Assembly (NCBI GenBank): GCA_013180625.2
Contig: SNVD02013641.1
Coordinates: forward strand, 16,926 to 80,925
Length of the DNA: 64,000 bases
Source: Boswellia sacra
Taxonomy: Eukaryota; Streptophyta; Magnoliopsida; Sapindales; Burseraceae
Direction of reading: 5' to 3'
Position 1 is the stretch's first letter. The number at the start of each line of letters is the position of its first letter. The notes beneath the pieces are model-generated. The model was not told the DNA's origin, did not search any database, and saw only the letters and a list, made by a program, of their open reading frames with translations. Positions 50,636 through 62,401 of the stretch are shown here, piece by piece. A program made the position numbers and the translations under genes.

Positions 50636-52585
50636 ATGAGCTGCGCCAGTTCAGGTGTCAAGTCGGCGGCGGCGGCGGCGATGACCACGACCGACTCGAG
50701 CGCCCACATGGCCGCGCGACGACGGCGGAAGTGCCGATGTGCGGCCAGAATTGTTTTCGCCACGATGACACTCATCACTCAGCTCAAGCTCTCTACGGGC
50801 GTCCAACTCTCGAACAAGCCCATGAGCACCAATCAACTTCACCTCGATGACAACAACCACCACCACGATCACAACCACCACCATCTCCACCGCCTACAAC
50901 ACCAACAACAACAGCACCATCAAATGAGTCCTCAGGTGCGTCCGGACGATCGCAACGATTGGTGGCGGTCAGAGCGCCAGGCGCGCCAGGCGAGCGGTGC
51001 CTCAGTGAGTGGGTCGCTCGGGGCGGCCGCCAATCTTGACGGCTGGCGGCTGCAGCAGAGGCAGCGCAGCGCCGACAAGATTCAGCCGCCGGTGTATCAC
51101 CACCACAGCCGCGAGCTGGTCAAGTCGTTGCAAGCGTCGCATCTCAGGACTCTGCCCAATGGGCCGCCCCCGTTCAGACCGCCCGCACTGGCGCTCAGCC
51201 TCAACTCGCTGGGAGTCCTGGAGCGCTTGAAGCGGCTACGACTCTTCAAGCGCATGTACAAATCCAAGGTCTACTATTTATTCATCGACGTGTTGCGCCA
51301 GCTGGCGGCCCTCTTTGACCAGCTCAAGACGGCCAAGAAGCTGGCGGGCGGCGCGGGCGGCGGCCTGAAGCTGGCCGCCGTGGAGGCTCGCCGCCAAGCT
51401 TATGCTCAAGGGCGGCCAGCGGCTCACGCTCAAGTGGCCGCTGTGTGGCTGAACCCCAACTTCATCAAGGAGATCCTCGCCAATCCCACCTTCTTGGTGA
51501 TGCTCTTCCACACCATTGAGGTGGCCTACATGTCGCTGCCGGCCAGCTTCTGGCTCAAGCCTCTGGTCAAGCTCGTGAAACAGCCCTCGCCCGAGAAGGA
51601 GGACGAGGTCTGGTGGCGCCGGAAGCGCCTCTACGACCTCATCAACGGGCCCGGCGCCAGCGAGCGCGAGCCCAGCCTCAAGGCGAAGCACTTCCGGCTC
51701 CAGGGCGACCCCCTGCCGCCGACCAGCTCGACGCTGGCCAGTCTGGTGCGCGACTTCCGGCTGGCCACAGGCAGACCCGGCCCGAGTGCCGCCTACCAGC
51801 AGAGCTTGGACGAGGAGGCGTACACGGCCAGCGCGGGCCCGGACTCTTCGGCTCAGTCGCTGGAGCCGCTCGAGTTGGCCGGCATGGCGCCAGCAGTCGA
51901 GCCGCAGACGCTGGCGACCTCCGACGCCGAGCTGACTCAGCCCCGACTGCCGCCCACGCGCACGGCCTGGCCCGCCGAGGGCAACTCGCTCGACGGATAC
52001 CTGACCAGCTCTCAGGAGGCCAACTTCCTGGCCAACCAGGTGCGGCCGAGCCACAGCGGCCAGGCGGAGGTCGAAGTGAACGCCGGCGCCGAGCCAGTGG
52101 CGCCCGGCGTGAACTTCGAGGGCAACTCCCTCTTGGACAACTCGTCGCCTGTCCAACAGGTGGCGCTGGCTGAGGGTAGTCAGCCAAACTTGAGCCAGCT
52201 CATGAGCCAGGAGGAGTTTGAGCGGCTGGATCCCAGGGAGCAGGAGATTGTGTTGCGCGCCACACGGCACAGCCAGAGAGAGGCCCAGCTGGCTGACCAG
52301 TTGATCAGACAACAAAGCGAACTGGTGCACTCACTCGCTCGGCAGCACTTGGCCGCCGAGCAGAGCCGCGACCAGGGCGCCGACCAGGACGAGGCGCTCC
52401 ATAATCACGTCGACGTCGCCACAGAGGCGGCGCATCCAGACGAGCAGAGCCAGCAGAGGCAAGTGATGAGCGCGGACGACATCCGGAGGCGCCACTGGTC
52501 GGCGCCTGCGGTCGAGCTGCGCAAGTCGAGGCGGCGCGCTGCCCGGTTGCCAGCCCGGCCGGCGGTCAAGGGCGTGCCAATGTGA
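50636..52585 (+). CDS. 649-aa GC-rich orphan with a conserved-looking hydrophobic block
   Basis: Unrecognised. An Arg-rich N-terminus with a short hydrophobic stretch (IVFATMTLITQLKL, about 39-54) may be a weak signal sequence or anchor. His/Gln-rich repeats (about 72-100) follow. Residues about 192-320 look structured: LKRLRLFKRMYKSKVYYLFI, FIKEILANPTFLVMLFHTIE and VAYMSLPASFWLKPLVKLVK; this central block is likely the folded domain. The second half is low-complexity Ala/Glu/Gln/Ser-rich with a long predicted helix (about 520-590). Third-position GC is very high. Competing ORFs on the other strand are explained by this composition. The start is the first ATG in frame; upstream exons cannot be excluded. 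Confidence 0.6.
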   Translation: MSCASSGVKSAAAAAMTTTDSSAHMAARRRRKCRCAARIVFATMTLITQLKLSTGVQLSNKPMSTNQLHLDDNNHHHDHNHHHLHRLQHQQQQHHQMSPQVRPDDRNDWWRSERQARQASGASVSGSLGAAANLDGWRLQQRQRSADKIQPPVYHHHSRELVKSLQASHLRTLPNGPPPFRPPALALSLNSLGVLERLKRLRLFKRMYKSKVYYLFIDVLRQLAALFDQLKTAKKLAGGAGGGLKLAAVEARRQAYAQGRPAAHAQVAAVWLNPNFIKEILANPTFLVMLFHTIEVAYMSLPASFWLKPLVKLVKQPSPEKEDEVWWRRKRLYDLINGPGASEREPSLKAKHFRLQGDPLPPTSSTLASLVRDFRLATGRPGPSAAYQQSLDEEAYTASAGPDSSAQSLEPLELAGMAPAVEPQTLATSDAELTQPRLPPTRTAWPAEGNSLDGYLTSSQEANFLANQVRPSHSGQAEVEVNAGAEPVAPGVNFEGNSLLDNSSPVQQVALAEGSQPNLSQLMSQEEFERLDPREQEIVLRATRHSQREAQLADQLIRQQSELVHSLARQHLAAEQSRDQGADQDEALHNHVDVATEAAHPDEQSQQRQVMSADDIRRRHWSAPAVELRKSRRRAARLPARPAVKGVPM

Positions 52586-53295
52586 GACGCGCGCCCTTTG
52601 TTGCTGCGACCAGAACAGCTCGCTGCCTGCTCAAGCTCCTGCTGTAGGCCAGTGATTAGCTAATCAAACAGAACTGGCTGACAGTTACGCACCAGGGCCG
52701 CGTGACGGCACTCGTCGCAGGTCATTGGCATGAGCGATTGTTGTTGTTATTATTACTGTTAGGAGTCAGTGGGCTTGCTCGCGGGCCCGCGCGCGCGCGA
52801 CTCCAAATCACTGGTTCTAAAATAGATCATTTCACACAGGCCATTGAGCGGATGAAATATTAGTGACGACATTTTCGACTCCTCTCGCGCTCACTTTATG
52901 ACTCTGACTGGTCGCTCTTTGCACTCGCGCGTCCGCCCGGCCGCCATCGAACGAGTACTCGTTTCAGTGGGCCACACAACAATGTTGTGCATGAGTGGAG
53001 TCGATGAGAGCCAATTATGGCCGCCGAGTGGGAGCGCAGGTGATGTCAACGATGAGGATGGTCGCGCGTATCAGAAGTTCTGCACGAGCGTGTGCGCGTC
53101 TTGGGCGAGGGGGGAGGGGGGAGGGGGTTCAGGTGAGCGGCGCCTGGGGGGCGCTCGGCCGAATTCAAGACCGACTGGGCGCAGGCGGTCGAGAGTGAGC
53201 GCGAGAGTGGGCTGGAATCCGGCGGCCGGCACGAACAATACCGCCAGAGTTGGCATTTGGCTAACAATGTGCACGCTTGAGACTCGTCGTCGTTG

Positions 53296-53325
53296 GCGCC
53301 GCCGCCGCCGCCGCCGCCGCCGCTC
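53296..53325. repeat. (GCC)n trinucleotide repeat
   Basis: About ten gcc/gcc-like units in non-coding GC-rich DNA. Confidence 0.75.
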
Positions 53326-54147
53326 TAGGCCATTGTCGATCGCTCGCTGGCTACAGCTCGGCGGCGATGAGCGCGTCGGCCACTTGTCACCGCGCGCCTG
53401 AGCGACGATCAGCTCGGCCAGCGATTGATCTGTAGGACCGGTTGGTGGCTGTTATCAGCCACTCGGCTTCGGCCACTGCTTTGCTCGCTCTCAGCCAACT
53501 GCTCGTTGATCCGGCCACCAGATGGGAGTGGAGCGAGCGCGACACAGGCCGCCGGAAGCTGCAAACTGCTAACTGGATTGCGCGCCCGCACAACCCGCGA
53601 GCTCCGCCCTTCTGTTGCGCTGGCGCGGGCCAGGTAATGAATCTGCCTCCCCCGCTTCTCGGCGACACAGTGACAGTTTCGAGCGTAGGGCTGAGCGCGC
53701 GCGTCTTGCGGGCGCCGAAAAAAGTGAGACACTTTCTCGGCGCGGCCACTCGCAGGCGGCCCGCTCGTCGTCGTCGCCCGCCAGAGCCGCACGACGAGCG
53801 TCGGCGGCAACAACGCCTTCGAAGTGACGCTCGCCGACTCGAGGCGCCGCCTTTGTATGCAAATCTCGAGAGTAGCGCGCTGGCCGAGCGAGTGAGTCGC
53901 GTCCGGCCAGTTGAGCAGTGGATCTGCGGGCGATCTGCGAGCGAGTGTGTGAGCGCGCGCGCGCGCCCACGAGACTAACAGGCCGCGAATGTCTCTATAG
54001 TCGAGTGTCGTTTTGTGTGTTGTCGCCAGCGACAAAAAGTCTCGTCGTCGTCGTCGTCGTCGTGGTCGTCGTTGTCGCTCTTGGTCCTGCAGATTGTCAA
54101 GTGGCAAAAAATCAAGCGAGCTACGGTGACCCATTAGCAAGGAGAGC

Positions 54148-54165
54148 TGTGTGTGTGTGTGTGTG
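54148..54165. repeat. (GT)n microsatellite
   Basis: Nine GT units. Confidence 0.8.
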
Positions 54166-55520
54166 ACATATGCGAGCGAGAGTGAGAATCTTCGTGGCGG
54201 AGAGGAGGCGAGAAGATAGAAAAAACTGGGCACATATTCAAATGCCTCCCGCGCTCTGGCAAGCCGCTGAGTGACAGGTAATTGAGGGTGACGGACGCCG
54301 GACGAGACAAAGTTCGTCTTCGCGCGCGCGCTGCCAAGCCGAGAAGACGAACTCTTGTGGCGAGCGACGCTTGTCGGCGACACAAGAAAGTGTCCGGCGC
54401 GAGTGAGATCGATCTAGTCAGCGGCGCAGCGCTCAAGTCGGCGACGCAATCGGCCGGCCACACGCAGCTCGGCACACTCGCGTCTCGAGGTCTCCTGGAG
54501 ATTGTTTACTCAGAGCGCCGCAGCGAACTCATCCGCCGCGAGACAAAGACACTTCGGCTCGAGTCGGGCGCGCGACACAGGTGGACTGCGACGGCGAGAG
54601 CGTGCGGTTGGCAGCGAGTCGAGCGGCCACGGCGATTGATTGAGCGATCGAGGCAGCGCGCGCGTCCGTCTGAGCGCTCGGCTAACTTGCGATCGAGACG
54701 TTCTGATAAGCGACGTCGGCGAGAGTTGAGTTGAGCCGGCGCAGTAGTCGGGCCTTCGAGTGGAATGAATGGAAATTAGCGAAATCTTTGCCCGCGTCCA
54801 GTGGTGTTGACGCGAAGAAACAATGAGTCAACCCGAACAGGCCCGTTATTTTGTCGTATGAGTTCGAGCAGAGAAATAGAAGTAGAAAGGGAGAGAGAGA
54901 GAGAGGGAGATAGAGATAACATTACTTGGGATCTACGAGCTTCTGCTGGACTAGAGTCCCACGCAACGGCCATTGTTTGATCGCGCCCTCCAATCTGACC
55001 AACTCCAAACAAAAGCGCCTCAGCGCATTCGACGGGCGCAACAACAATTATGAAGTTTACCGGCTCACTGGCGACAGTGGTGACGCCCATGCCGATGGAG
55101 AACTCGCCGACAACTGGCCACAGGTAGAACAGACTTGATTGAATAGAACTGAGGCTGGAATTGAGAAGAATAGAATGCGCAAGTCGTTGACGTCGCCCGA
55201 CAGTCTCGAGTCAAAGTTCAAGCGATCTTGGGCGCCCGCGGCGTCGCTCTGAGCCGCCAGCTCGACCACTACGACGATGAGACTCGAGTCGCCAAGACCT
55301 CGGATGTTGAGATCTGCGAGCCAGCCGCTGAACAGCTGCCACCAGAAACATGCGCCCGGAGGCGAGCAGGAGTATTTGGATTAAGTTATTATTATTACTA
55401 TCGGACTGAGAGCGTCCAGATAGTCGACTGAGAGAATCGCCAACTGCCTGAGGCACAAAGTTGAGAAGCGACGAGGAGAAGCACAAGAAGAAGCGACGAC
55501 GCACAGGCAAAAAGTGCTCT

Positions 55521-55719
55521 ATGCGATCGAGAGCAGAGCTAGAGACCTGTCCCAAGTTGCCAATTGATGCACACGAACGAGCCGTGGCCGCGGCCAACGT
55601 GACGAAGCGAACCAAGATGAAGTCTTTTAATTGGCGCGCTAACTGGGAGATTCTCCTGGTGCTGGTGATAATCGTAGTGGGCATTGTGATCACAACCATA
55701 GCGGCCATCAGAAGCAAAG
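55521..55719 (+). CDS. Exon 1 of the Gln-rich orphan: signal anchor
   Basis: ATG 55521 (MRSRAELETCPKLPID...) or ATG 55617 (MKSFNWRANW) leads into a hydrophobic helix EILLVLVIIVVGIVITTIAA then IRSK, ending at a strong donor aaaG|GTAAGTG after 55719, phase 1. From the second ATG this would act as an uncleaved or cleaved signal; from the first as a type II anchor. The phase matches exactly the acceptor at 57058 of the large exon. This is the only clear TM-encoding exon nearby. Confidence 0.6.
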
Positions 55720-57058
55720 GTAAGTGTTGGTGTGCCGGCAAATGGTCACTGTGCGCCCATCGGATGTGTGTGTTAAAGTATGGGCCCCAAGTTCATGTTG
55801 TGCAATATGGACACGCGAGCAAAATAAGGCGAACCAGATCGCCACGACCACAAGCAGCAGAGCGCTGGAGCGAGTAGTCTCGCCGCCATGGCGCAATTAG
55901 CTTCCGACTCGAGGTGGCAAACGAGCGGCAGCGGGCGAGTCGCAGCTAGAGCGCGGCGTACAATCAATTTCACCCGCATACCTGTCCGTCCACGACCGGC
56001 AGCTTGCGCAACGTCGCCAGCAGTGCCGCGCTGATCGGCAGACAAACGAAGCCACACTGCTAATTAGACGAGTGCGACTGAAGGGCTCTCTAGGAGTCCG
56101 ACTACTCGAGAGCCCTTCAGTCAGCTGGCTGGCTGGCTGGCTTTCTGACTGGCTAACTGGCTGGCTGGCTGGCCGCTTGGCTGGCTCTCAGCGCGGCGGC
56201 TCTGTGTGTGTGTTTTTTGCGCCGCTGACGAGCGAGAGAAAAAGTGCCGCCTGTGAGCTCGTCGAGAGCGCCAATCGGCTCGCCCATTAGTGCGACAAGT
56301 TGGCCGCGCTAATGCCACCCTCGAGTGGGCTCGTCCCGATCGGGGCGCTCATTAGCGTGCGCCAGGTGGGCGACAGGCTGGCGAGGCTCAACAGTGCGCA
56401 CCTGTTGAAAGTGCGGCCAAGGAGTAGGGCCGAGATGGAAGTGTAGATCGCTTGTTCAGTGCGCTAATGGGTCGGCGCCGTCTGGCTGTCTTCGCCTCCA
56501 GAGGGCGAGACATCTTTGCGGTGCGGCTCAGCGCTGAGCAGCGCTGGCTTTTGTATGTAGGCCTACTTCTCGATTAAGAGTATCCATTGATTGGCCGACT
56601 CGCGGGCGGCCCAATCAGCGAGTCTGGCACGCAGTTACCTTGAACTCACTCTAATGGCGCGCACGCAGAACGAATGCCAGAGCGCTCAATTCTCACTCTG
56701 GGAACCGATGTTTGCACAGCGCCGGTGCGATCCGAATCATCGCCTGGGGCTGTTGTCGTCTTCGAGCCTTATGACTCGAGCTGTCGAATGGCTGTTGCTC
56801 GACGATGACATTGAACATGGCGCCAGATGATTGGGGTCAAGTAATGCAATATGTCGGCGCCGAGTCGAGGCGTCGGTTCCAAGTTTGTCGCACCAGCCGA
56901 TTGGCCGGTGTACAGGTTCGATCGATTACATTGAACTCCAAGAGCTCGGCGCTGGCGTCTCGCACAGCCCACAAGCTCACCTGTGAGCGCTTTCACACGA
57001 TCCTAACACACAGCCCCGACGCCAATCATATCTCATCGCCACCAACAAACGCACGCAG
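55720..57058. other. Inferred 1.3-kb intron of the Gln-rich orphan
   Basis: GTAAGTG at 55720 to ...CACGCAG at 57058. Contains a 47-nt hairpin (56076-56122) and a CTGG-rich repeat (about 56123-56185). By far the longest intron seen in the window. Confidence 0.5.
56076..56122. repeat. Hairpin with 15-bp perfect arms
   Basis: gactgaagggctctc at 56076-56090 and exact complement gagagcccttcagtc at 56108-56122, 17-nt loop that can itself fold (agt-ccg-act). Inside the inferred intron. Confidence 0.7.
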
Positions 57059-57769
57059 ACAAGCAGCTGCTTGTGCTGCCGGATGACGCGAACGAGTACG
57101 CCGACGCCGGCCAGCCCCTCGTCGACCAGGCCTCCTCTCTGCAGGTGCCGCCGCTGCCGCAGACCGACTTCCAGCTCATCCAGACGCCCAGTCCGCGGGG
57201 CAGCGGCCTCGAGCCGGCCGGCGACCGCGCGCTCGCCCCAGATGGCGCCACCAGCTCGCCCCTGGCCGCCGCCACGCCCACCAGCGCCACCTCCACCCGG
57301 CCCCGGCCGGCCAAGGGCTCGAACGCGGCCAAGCGCTACAAGGCGACGTCTGTGGCGCCGGTGCCGCCCCAAGCCGGCCCGCTACAGCGACCAGCGGCCG
57401 GGTTCGCGCGACTCGGACAACGCGCCGCATCACATCACTGTGGCGGGCGCTCGGCCCGACCAACTGGCCAACAGCGCCGACACTTACGACGCCACCGGCA
57501 CCGAGCCTACGCCCACTGTCCGCCAGAGCGACGCCCACAACGCACACGCGAACTGGCGCCCCACGCCCGCGCTCATGCACAATAAACAGCAGTCGGTAAG
57601 CTCGTCGGCCTCGCTCGCAAGTGGCGCCGTCAAAGAGGCGCAGCTCGCCGGCGCCGACTCGGCCGAGCTCGGCGGCGGCGGCGGTCTCACCGACGACATT
57701 CACACCACTCGAAGTGCTTTGGGCGAGCCTGAGGCCGAGCTCACCACCACAAACAACAATCACAACAGC

Positions 57770-57800
<31 letters not shown>

Positions 57801-59016
57801 TGCACTACGGCCCCTATGAGCTGGCGAATCCCTCGATCGCAAACCAACACCTCGAGCAGCTCGCCACTCGGTTGGCTCAGCATCAGCATCAGCAACAGCA
57901 CACAACAACATCAACAACAACAACAACACATCAACACCCACTCGCTCACTTCCTCCAGAATGCGGGCAACAACGTCAGTCAGATGACTCCGCCCGCGCCC
58001 ACGCTCGAGCCCGACGACATGATGACCTCCTACTCGCGCCTGCCGCACACCAACGAGAGCACTCTGCTCGCTTCCGGCTATAGAGGCGCCGCCGAGCTGG
58101 ACCGGAACTGGGAGGCGGGCATGCAGTCGCAGGCGCCAGAGGGCGCTGCCAGCCTCGCCATACGCCCGCGGCCGCTCGCGAGTGCCCTGCCCTTCTCGAT
58201 GCTACTCAATGACCTGCTCAGACTGACGAGTCGCCAACAACAGGCCCAGGTCGCCAACCAGTCGAAGCTGGTCGACGCAGAGGCCGAGCTCGAGCAGCCG
58301 GCCAACACCAGGCCCGCGCCTTTCAGTATCCTGCAGCAGTTGCGCGCCCTGCCCGCGCCTTTGATGGCGCTGCTCCAGGGCGGCACTGGCTCGACGGCGC
58401 TCGCCGAGTCCTCCGTCCTGGCCCACAGCCACAACGACGCCAGCGAGTCCAACCAGCACTACCAGCGCGTCTCGATGTCGCCCGTGGCCGAGATGAGTCT
58501 CGTGTTGGCGCGCTCGCTGCGCAACACAAACGCCCTGCCCGCCTTCCCGGCGCCCAGAGGCGCCCCGCAGACTTGGATCCCGCCCAATGCGGGCGGAAAC
58601 GCCTCCGTGAACGAGTTCGCCAACAGCAACGCCGACTTTATTGCCAGCAACACGGCCGGCTTTTTGCGCGCCTCGCAGCAGCCCTACGGCGCCGACGGGA
58701 GCGGGGGCGGCGCCAGTGCGAGCGGCAACGTCGAGGATGCGGGCACCCAGGCCCAGATTGGCACCAGCTCGCCAGCCGAGGCGCCAGTGTACAGCCAGCA
58801 ACCGGCGGCCTCGCAAGAGCAGCTGGTTGCGCAACACAACGGCCAGCAGGCGCCCGAACCGATGGGCGACCCGCAGCAGTTGCAACAGCAGCAATACCAA
58901 CAAGTGTCCAACATGCAGATGTCCCCTCAGATGGACGCCAACTTCCGGCAGCAACAGCAGCAACAGTTGCACTTGCTCGCCCCGAATATCCAACAGCAGC
59001 AGTTACAGCTACAGCT

Positions 59017-59048
<32 letters not shown>

Positions 59049-61435
59049 CGGCGCACATGTACGGCGGCGCGCCTGTCTACGCCTCGCGGCCGCAAACAAA
59101 TAGTGAGATTGTGGAGTCAGCGAACCCCAACGTGCCATTAGGTTACAACAGCCCCGCGGCGGCGACGAGCATCCAACAGCAAGCGCAACAGACGCTGGCT
59201 CCCAACAGCCCTATCGGCTTCCAGCAAAACCAACAGTATCAGCACCTCCATCAGCACCAGCAACAACATCAAACTCACCAGCACCAGCAACAACAACAAC
59301 AACAACAACAACAACACCACACTCAACAGCAACAGCAATCGTCGCCCCAGATTGCAATCGCGCACAACAACAACAACAACTACCAGCCCCAGAGTTCCCA
59401 GCTGACACTCGGGCCGGCGGCGGTCGCCACGAGACAGTCGGCCACGAGCTACGACTTTGGTGTGCTACCGGGCGAGTCGGCGCCAAAGGCCGCCCACGCC
59501 GCCCACGCCACCCACGCCACCCACACGCCTCTGGCTTCCGTCCGCAGCCCAGTCGGCCAGGCGACGCACGCAGCCATGCCGCAGCGCCACCTGGCGGTCG
59601 CGCATACCGGAAGTCAGCCGGTCGCCCTGCAGCTGAACTCAGTGCTGAGCAGACAGCGGCGCGCAGTCGGCAAGATGGCGCCCGAGGCGGTCGATCGAGA
59701 GGAGGCACAAGGAGAGGAGGAGGAGGAGGAGGAGCTGCTGGACTCGCGGCCGCTGAGCATTGTGAGTCCTGACGGACGGCCGATGAGCGCCGATGCGGCC
59801 GCTAAACTCATGCGCCACCGACACCTAGCGGCGCGCGACGACTCGCACGGCCGCGAGTCGAGCCACCAAGACCTCAAGGCGATCGAGCTGGACCACTACG
59901 GGCCCGAGGTGGCGGACTCGCGGCCCGCGGCGGCCAGGCAGCCGATTGGCTTGGGCAGCCAGGAGAAGAGTCGCAAGGGGCCCAAGACGACGCGAGACTT
60001 CAAGCGGCGCGAACCGACGCCGAGGAAGCCGAGCTTGTCTCCGTCGCTGCCTCCAGCCGCTAAGAAGGCGCTCGAGAAGAAGGCTGCCCAGCCGAAGAAG
60101 GCGACGTCGGGACCCTCGAAGCGGCGCCCCGACGACCGGAAGTCGGCGCGATCCCCGGTGAAGGGCAATCGGCGGAAGTCGCAGGCGATGGCGCTGGACA
60201 CGGCGGGCAGCGGACTCATGAGCAAGCTCCTGGGCACCGCCAGCTCGAACACGGACGAGCTCGACGACGACTTCGATGGGGCCGGAGGCTCGAGCGGAAG
60301 TGAGCGCGACCGTGGCGACGGGGACGACGACGAGGGCGCCGCACAGGAGCGACGCAAGGAGGAGCTGGAGGACGCGGAGTTTGGCATTGTCAACGAGGAT
60401 GCGCGCGCCGGAAGTGCGGGCTCGAGCGACTACGGGGCGGGCAACTCGGCGGCGGCCGACGTGCCGCCCGCCGACGAGGTGAGCCGACTGACGAGCGGCG
60501 GCGATCTGGGCGGCCTGGCGCGTCACTCGCACGCGGGCGCCGACGACACGCCCAGCCACCTGAGCTCGGGCTCGGCGGATAGCAACGCCTACGCGCGGCG
60601 CAATCAGCAGAGTCGCCAGCAGCAGCAGCAGCAGCAGCAGCGCTCCGACGTGGAGTTCTATGGGCACCCGGGCGAGGAGACGCGCCAGCTCAAGTACGGC
60701 ATCCTGGGCTCGGGCAACTACGAGGTGGTGAACGGGGGCATTTACCCCGATGTGGACGAGTCGACGGCGGCCGTGAACAGTGTGGCCAACTACGTGCGCA
60801 AGCCGGCCGGCGTGCTCCTTGCGGGCCTGCCCAAGCTGCTGGCGGCTGCGGGCGGCATGCCCGCCCCCGCGGACGCCTACCTGCCCGACGCGCGCATGTC
60901 CAGCGTCACGGGCGGCTACATGCGGGGCGCCAGTGAGAATGGACTCGTGGCCGGCGACGAGCTGGCCGCGGCCAAGTTGGCGCTCGGCAATCCGCTGCTC
61001 GAGCTGGTTGACGAGCCGCACGCGCCGCCAGGCCAGCAGCTGTTTGAGTCGAGTCTCATGGCGCACTTGGGCAGCAGCGGCAGCTCGGCGCGCGCCACTC
61101 ACCTGGCCCAGGACAACGAGGCCGGCGACTCGCGCGATCGGCGCTCACAGAGGCGCCCCAAGCCGAACAAGAAGAGCTCGGCGACCAGTCAGAGGCTAGG
61201 CGGCCAGCCAGACTCGGGCGAGCTGCTTGAGGCCCCAGACGCCGACCACAGCCTCCAGGCCCACAGAAACCCACTCACGGGCTCCAAGGGCCAGGGCACG
61301 AATCAATTCTACTCCTATCAAATTCTGCCCTCCAAAAAGGTGACCATCTTCAGCGATCAAGACTTGGACTCGGCGCCCAGCGACTTGCGGGCCATCTCGT
61401 GGCAACCCCGTGCAATTTCCCTTCATCATCACTAG
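57059..61435 (+). CDS. Main exon of a roughly 1,520-aa Gln-rich, probably secreted or membrane orphan
   Basis: Begins after acceptor ACGCACGCAG with KQLLVLPDDANEYADAG... in one frame to about 57366. It then must shift frame at a CCCC run (57367-57370): dropping one C joins SVAPVPP to KPARYSDQRPGSRDSDN, after which the frame is open to the stop at 61433-61435. With exon 1 the corrected total is an exact multiple of three (1,524 aa). Features: poly-Asn (about 57768-57800), many Gln runs (58870-59340, 60608-60640), a Lys/Arg/Pro-rich basic stretch (59950-60190), an acidic stretch, and near the end non-repetitive conserved-looking segments (RQLKYGILGSGNYEVVNGGI; FYSYQILPSKKVTIFS). Unrecognised. 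AATAAA at 61566-61571. Confidence 0.65.
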
Positions 61436-61444
61436 TTGTTCATA

Positions 61445-61479
<35 letters not shown>

Positions 61480-62401
61480 CATACAAACTCAGGGCTGCCA
61501 AATGGAAGCCTCATGCCTCCGAGTATCGTCACAAATGCCCAAATGTCTCAGTAGCAATCCTTCTCAATAAATTGCCAGCTATGGCTCTGACAAAGAACAT
61601 AACGATAAGGTGTTTCGCCAATTCTATGGCTTCTTTTCCAAAAGATCGCGCGCGTCTGCTATTGGGCACCACACTCTTATAATAAGCAGCAGACAGTGTG
61701 CTTTAAAGATTAGCTGGGGTCGGGCTCGAATGAGAGTTTCCGAATTGAAAAGTCCGGAGTCACCAGCTAAAGGGTTGACACAGTCGTAGGCTGAACGGTG
61801 TCGACTGTGGCGACTAGCTCCACAATTTTCTCACATTTGACGAGATGTCAGAGACACAAAGTGACCCGAGGCCGGAAATTGCTGCATTAGCGAACGCACT
61901 CGACCTGACAATGTGAATGAAGAGAAATCATTTCTGAGGTAAACTCGACACATTCGAAAGCTATCTTTAACAAACAATTGTCTCTAATGCGCTTGCACCG
62001 CCCAGATGTTCGACTGGATTTTGTGACTACCACCATGGTTACAAAATGTCGCGCAAGATCTTGCCAGACTTTGCAGGAATCTTCGATCGTGACCGTCACC
62101 TCGACCGTCCTCGAAGGCTCGCACTGATGAAGTGGATAACGCCAAAGGCGTTACGGGGTTGTGTCGAAGAGACAATCAAACGAATGAAATGAGTTTTGCG
62201 TGCCATTTCGTGTTCATACTCGTTTTATGGCTGTTGAGAGTGTACGCGATGAGGAGAATTGAATACGAAATTCCTCTATGGTGAGACCTCGACTCGACAG
62301 CAGTCACTTTATCCAGTGTAGATAACAGCACCATCTTAACCACCTATCTTCATATTCTTCGACAAGACACTACCAATTGATCGATGTGAACAGGCTTCAA
62401 G
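61436..62401. other. Gap between Gln-rich orphan and receptor-like paralogue
   Basis: Contains the (ACAG)n repeat, the AATAAA at 61566 and no supported gene. GC content falls again here. Confidence 0.5.
61446..61472. repeat. (ACAG)n microsatellite in the 3'UTR
   Basis: About seven tandem acag/cagа-type units directly after the stop of the large orphan. Confidence 0.85.

Larger units (their letters stand above)
52586..55520. other. 2.9-kb GC-rich region between two orphan genes
   Basis: No supported gene. Simple repeats: GCC run about 53296-53325, CGT run about 54040-54066, (GT)n 54148-54165, GA run about 54893-54912. Dense overlapping ORFs on both strands are compositional. A possible splice donor near 55121 follows a short open frame (NNNYEVYRLTGDSGDAHADG) but I could not join it to anything. 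Confidence 0.4.

Noticed and set aside
53409..54383. 324-codon minus ORF
   Set aside because: Arg/Ser/Leu-rich, spans microsatellites, no motif; opposite-strand frames are similar in length.
59825..61102. 425-codon minus ORF opposite the Gln-rich exon
   Set aside because: Mirror frame of a high-GC3 coding exon; Arg/Val/Gly/Ala-rich reverse complement of the plus-strand repeats.
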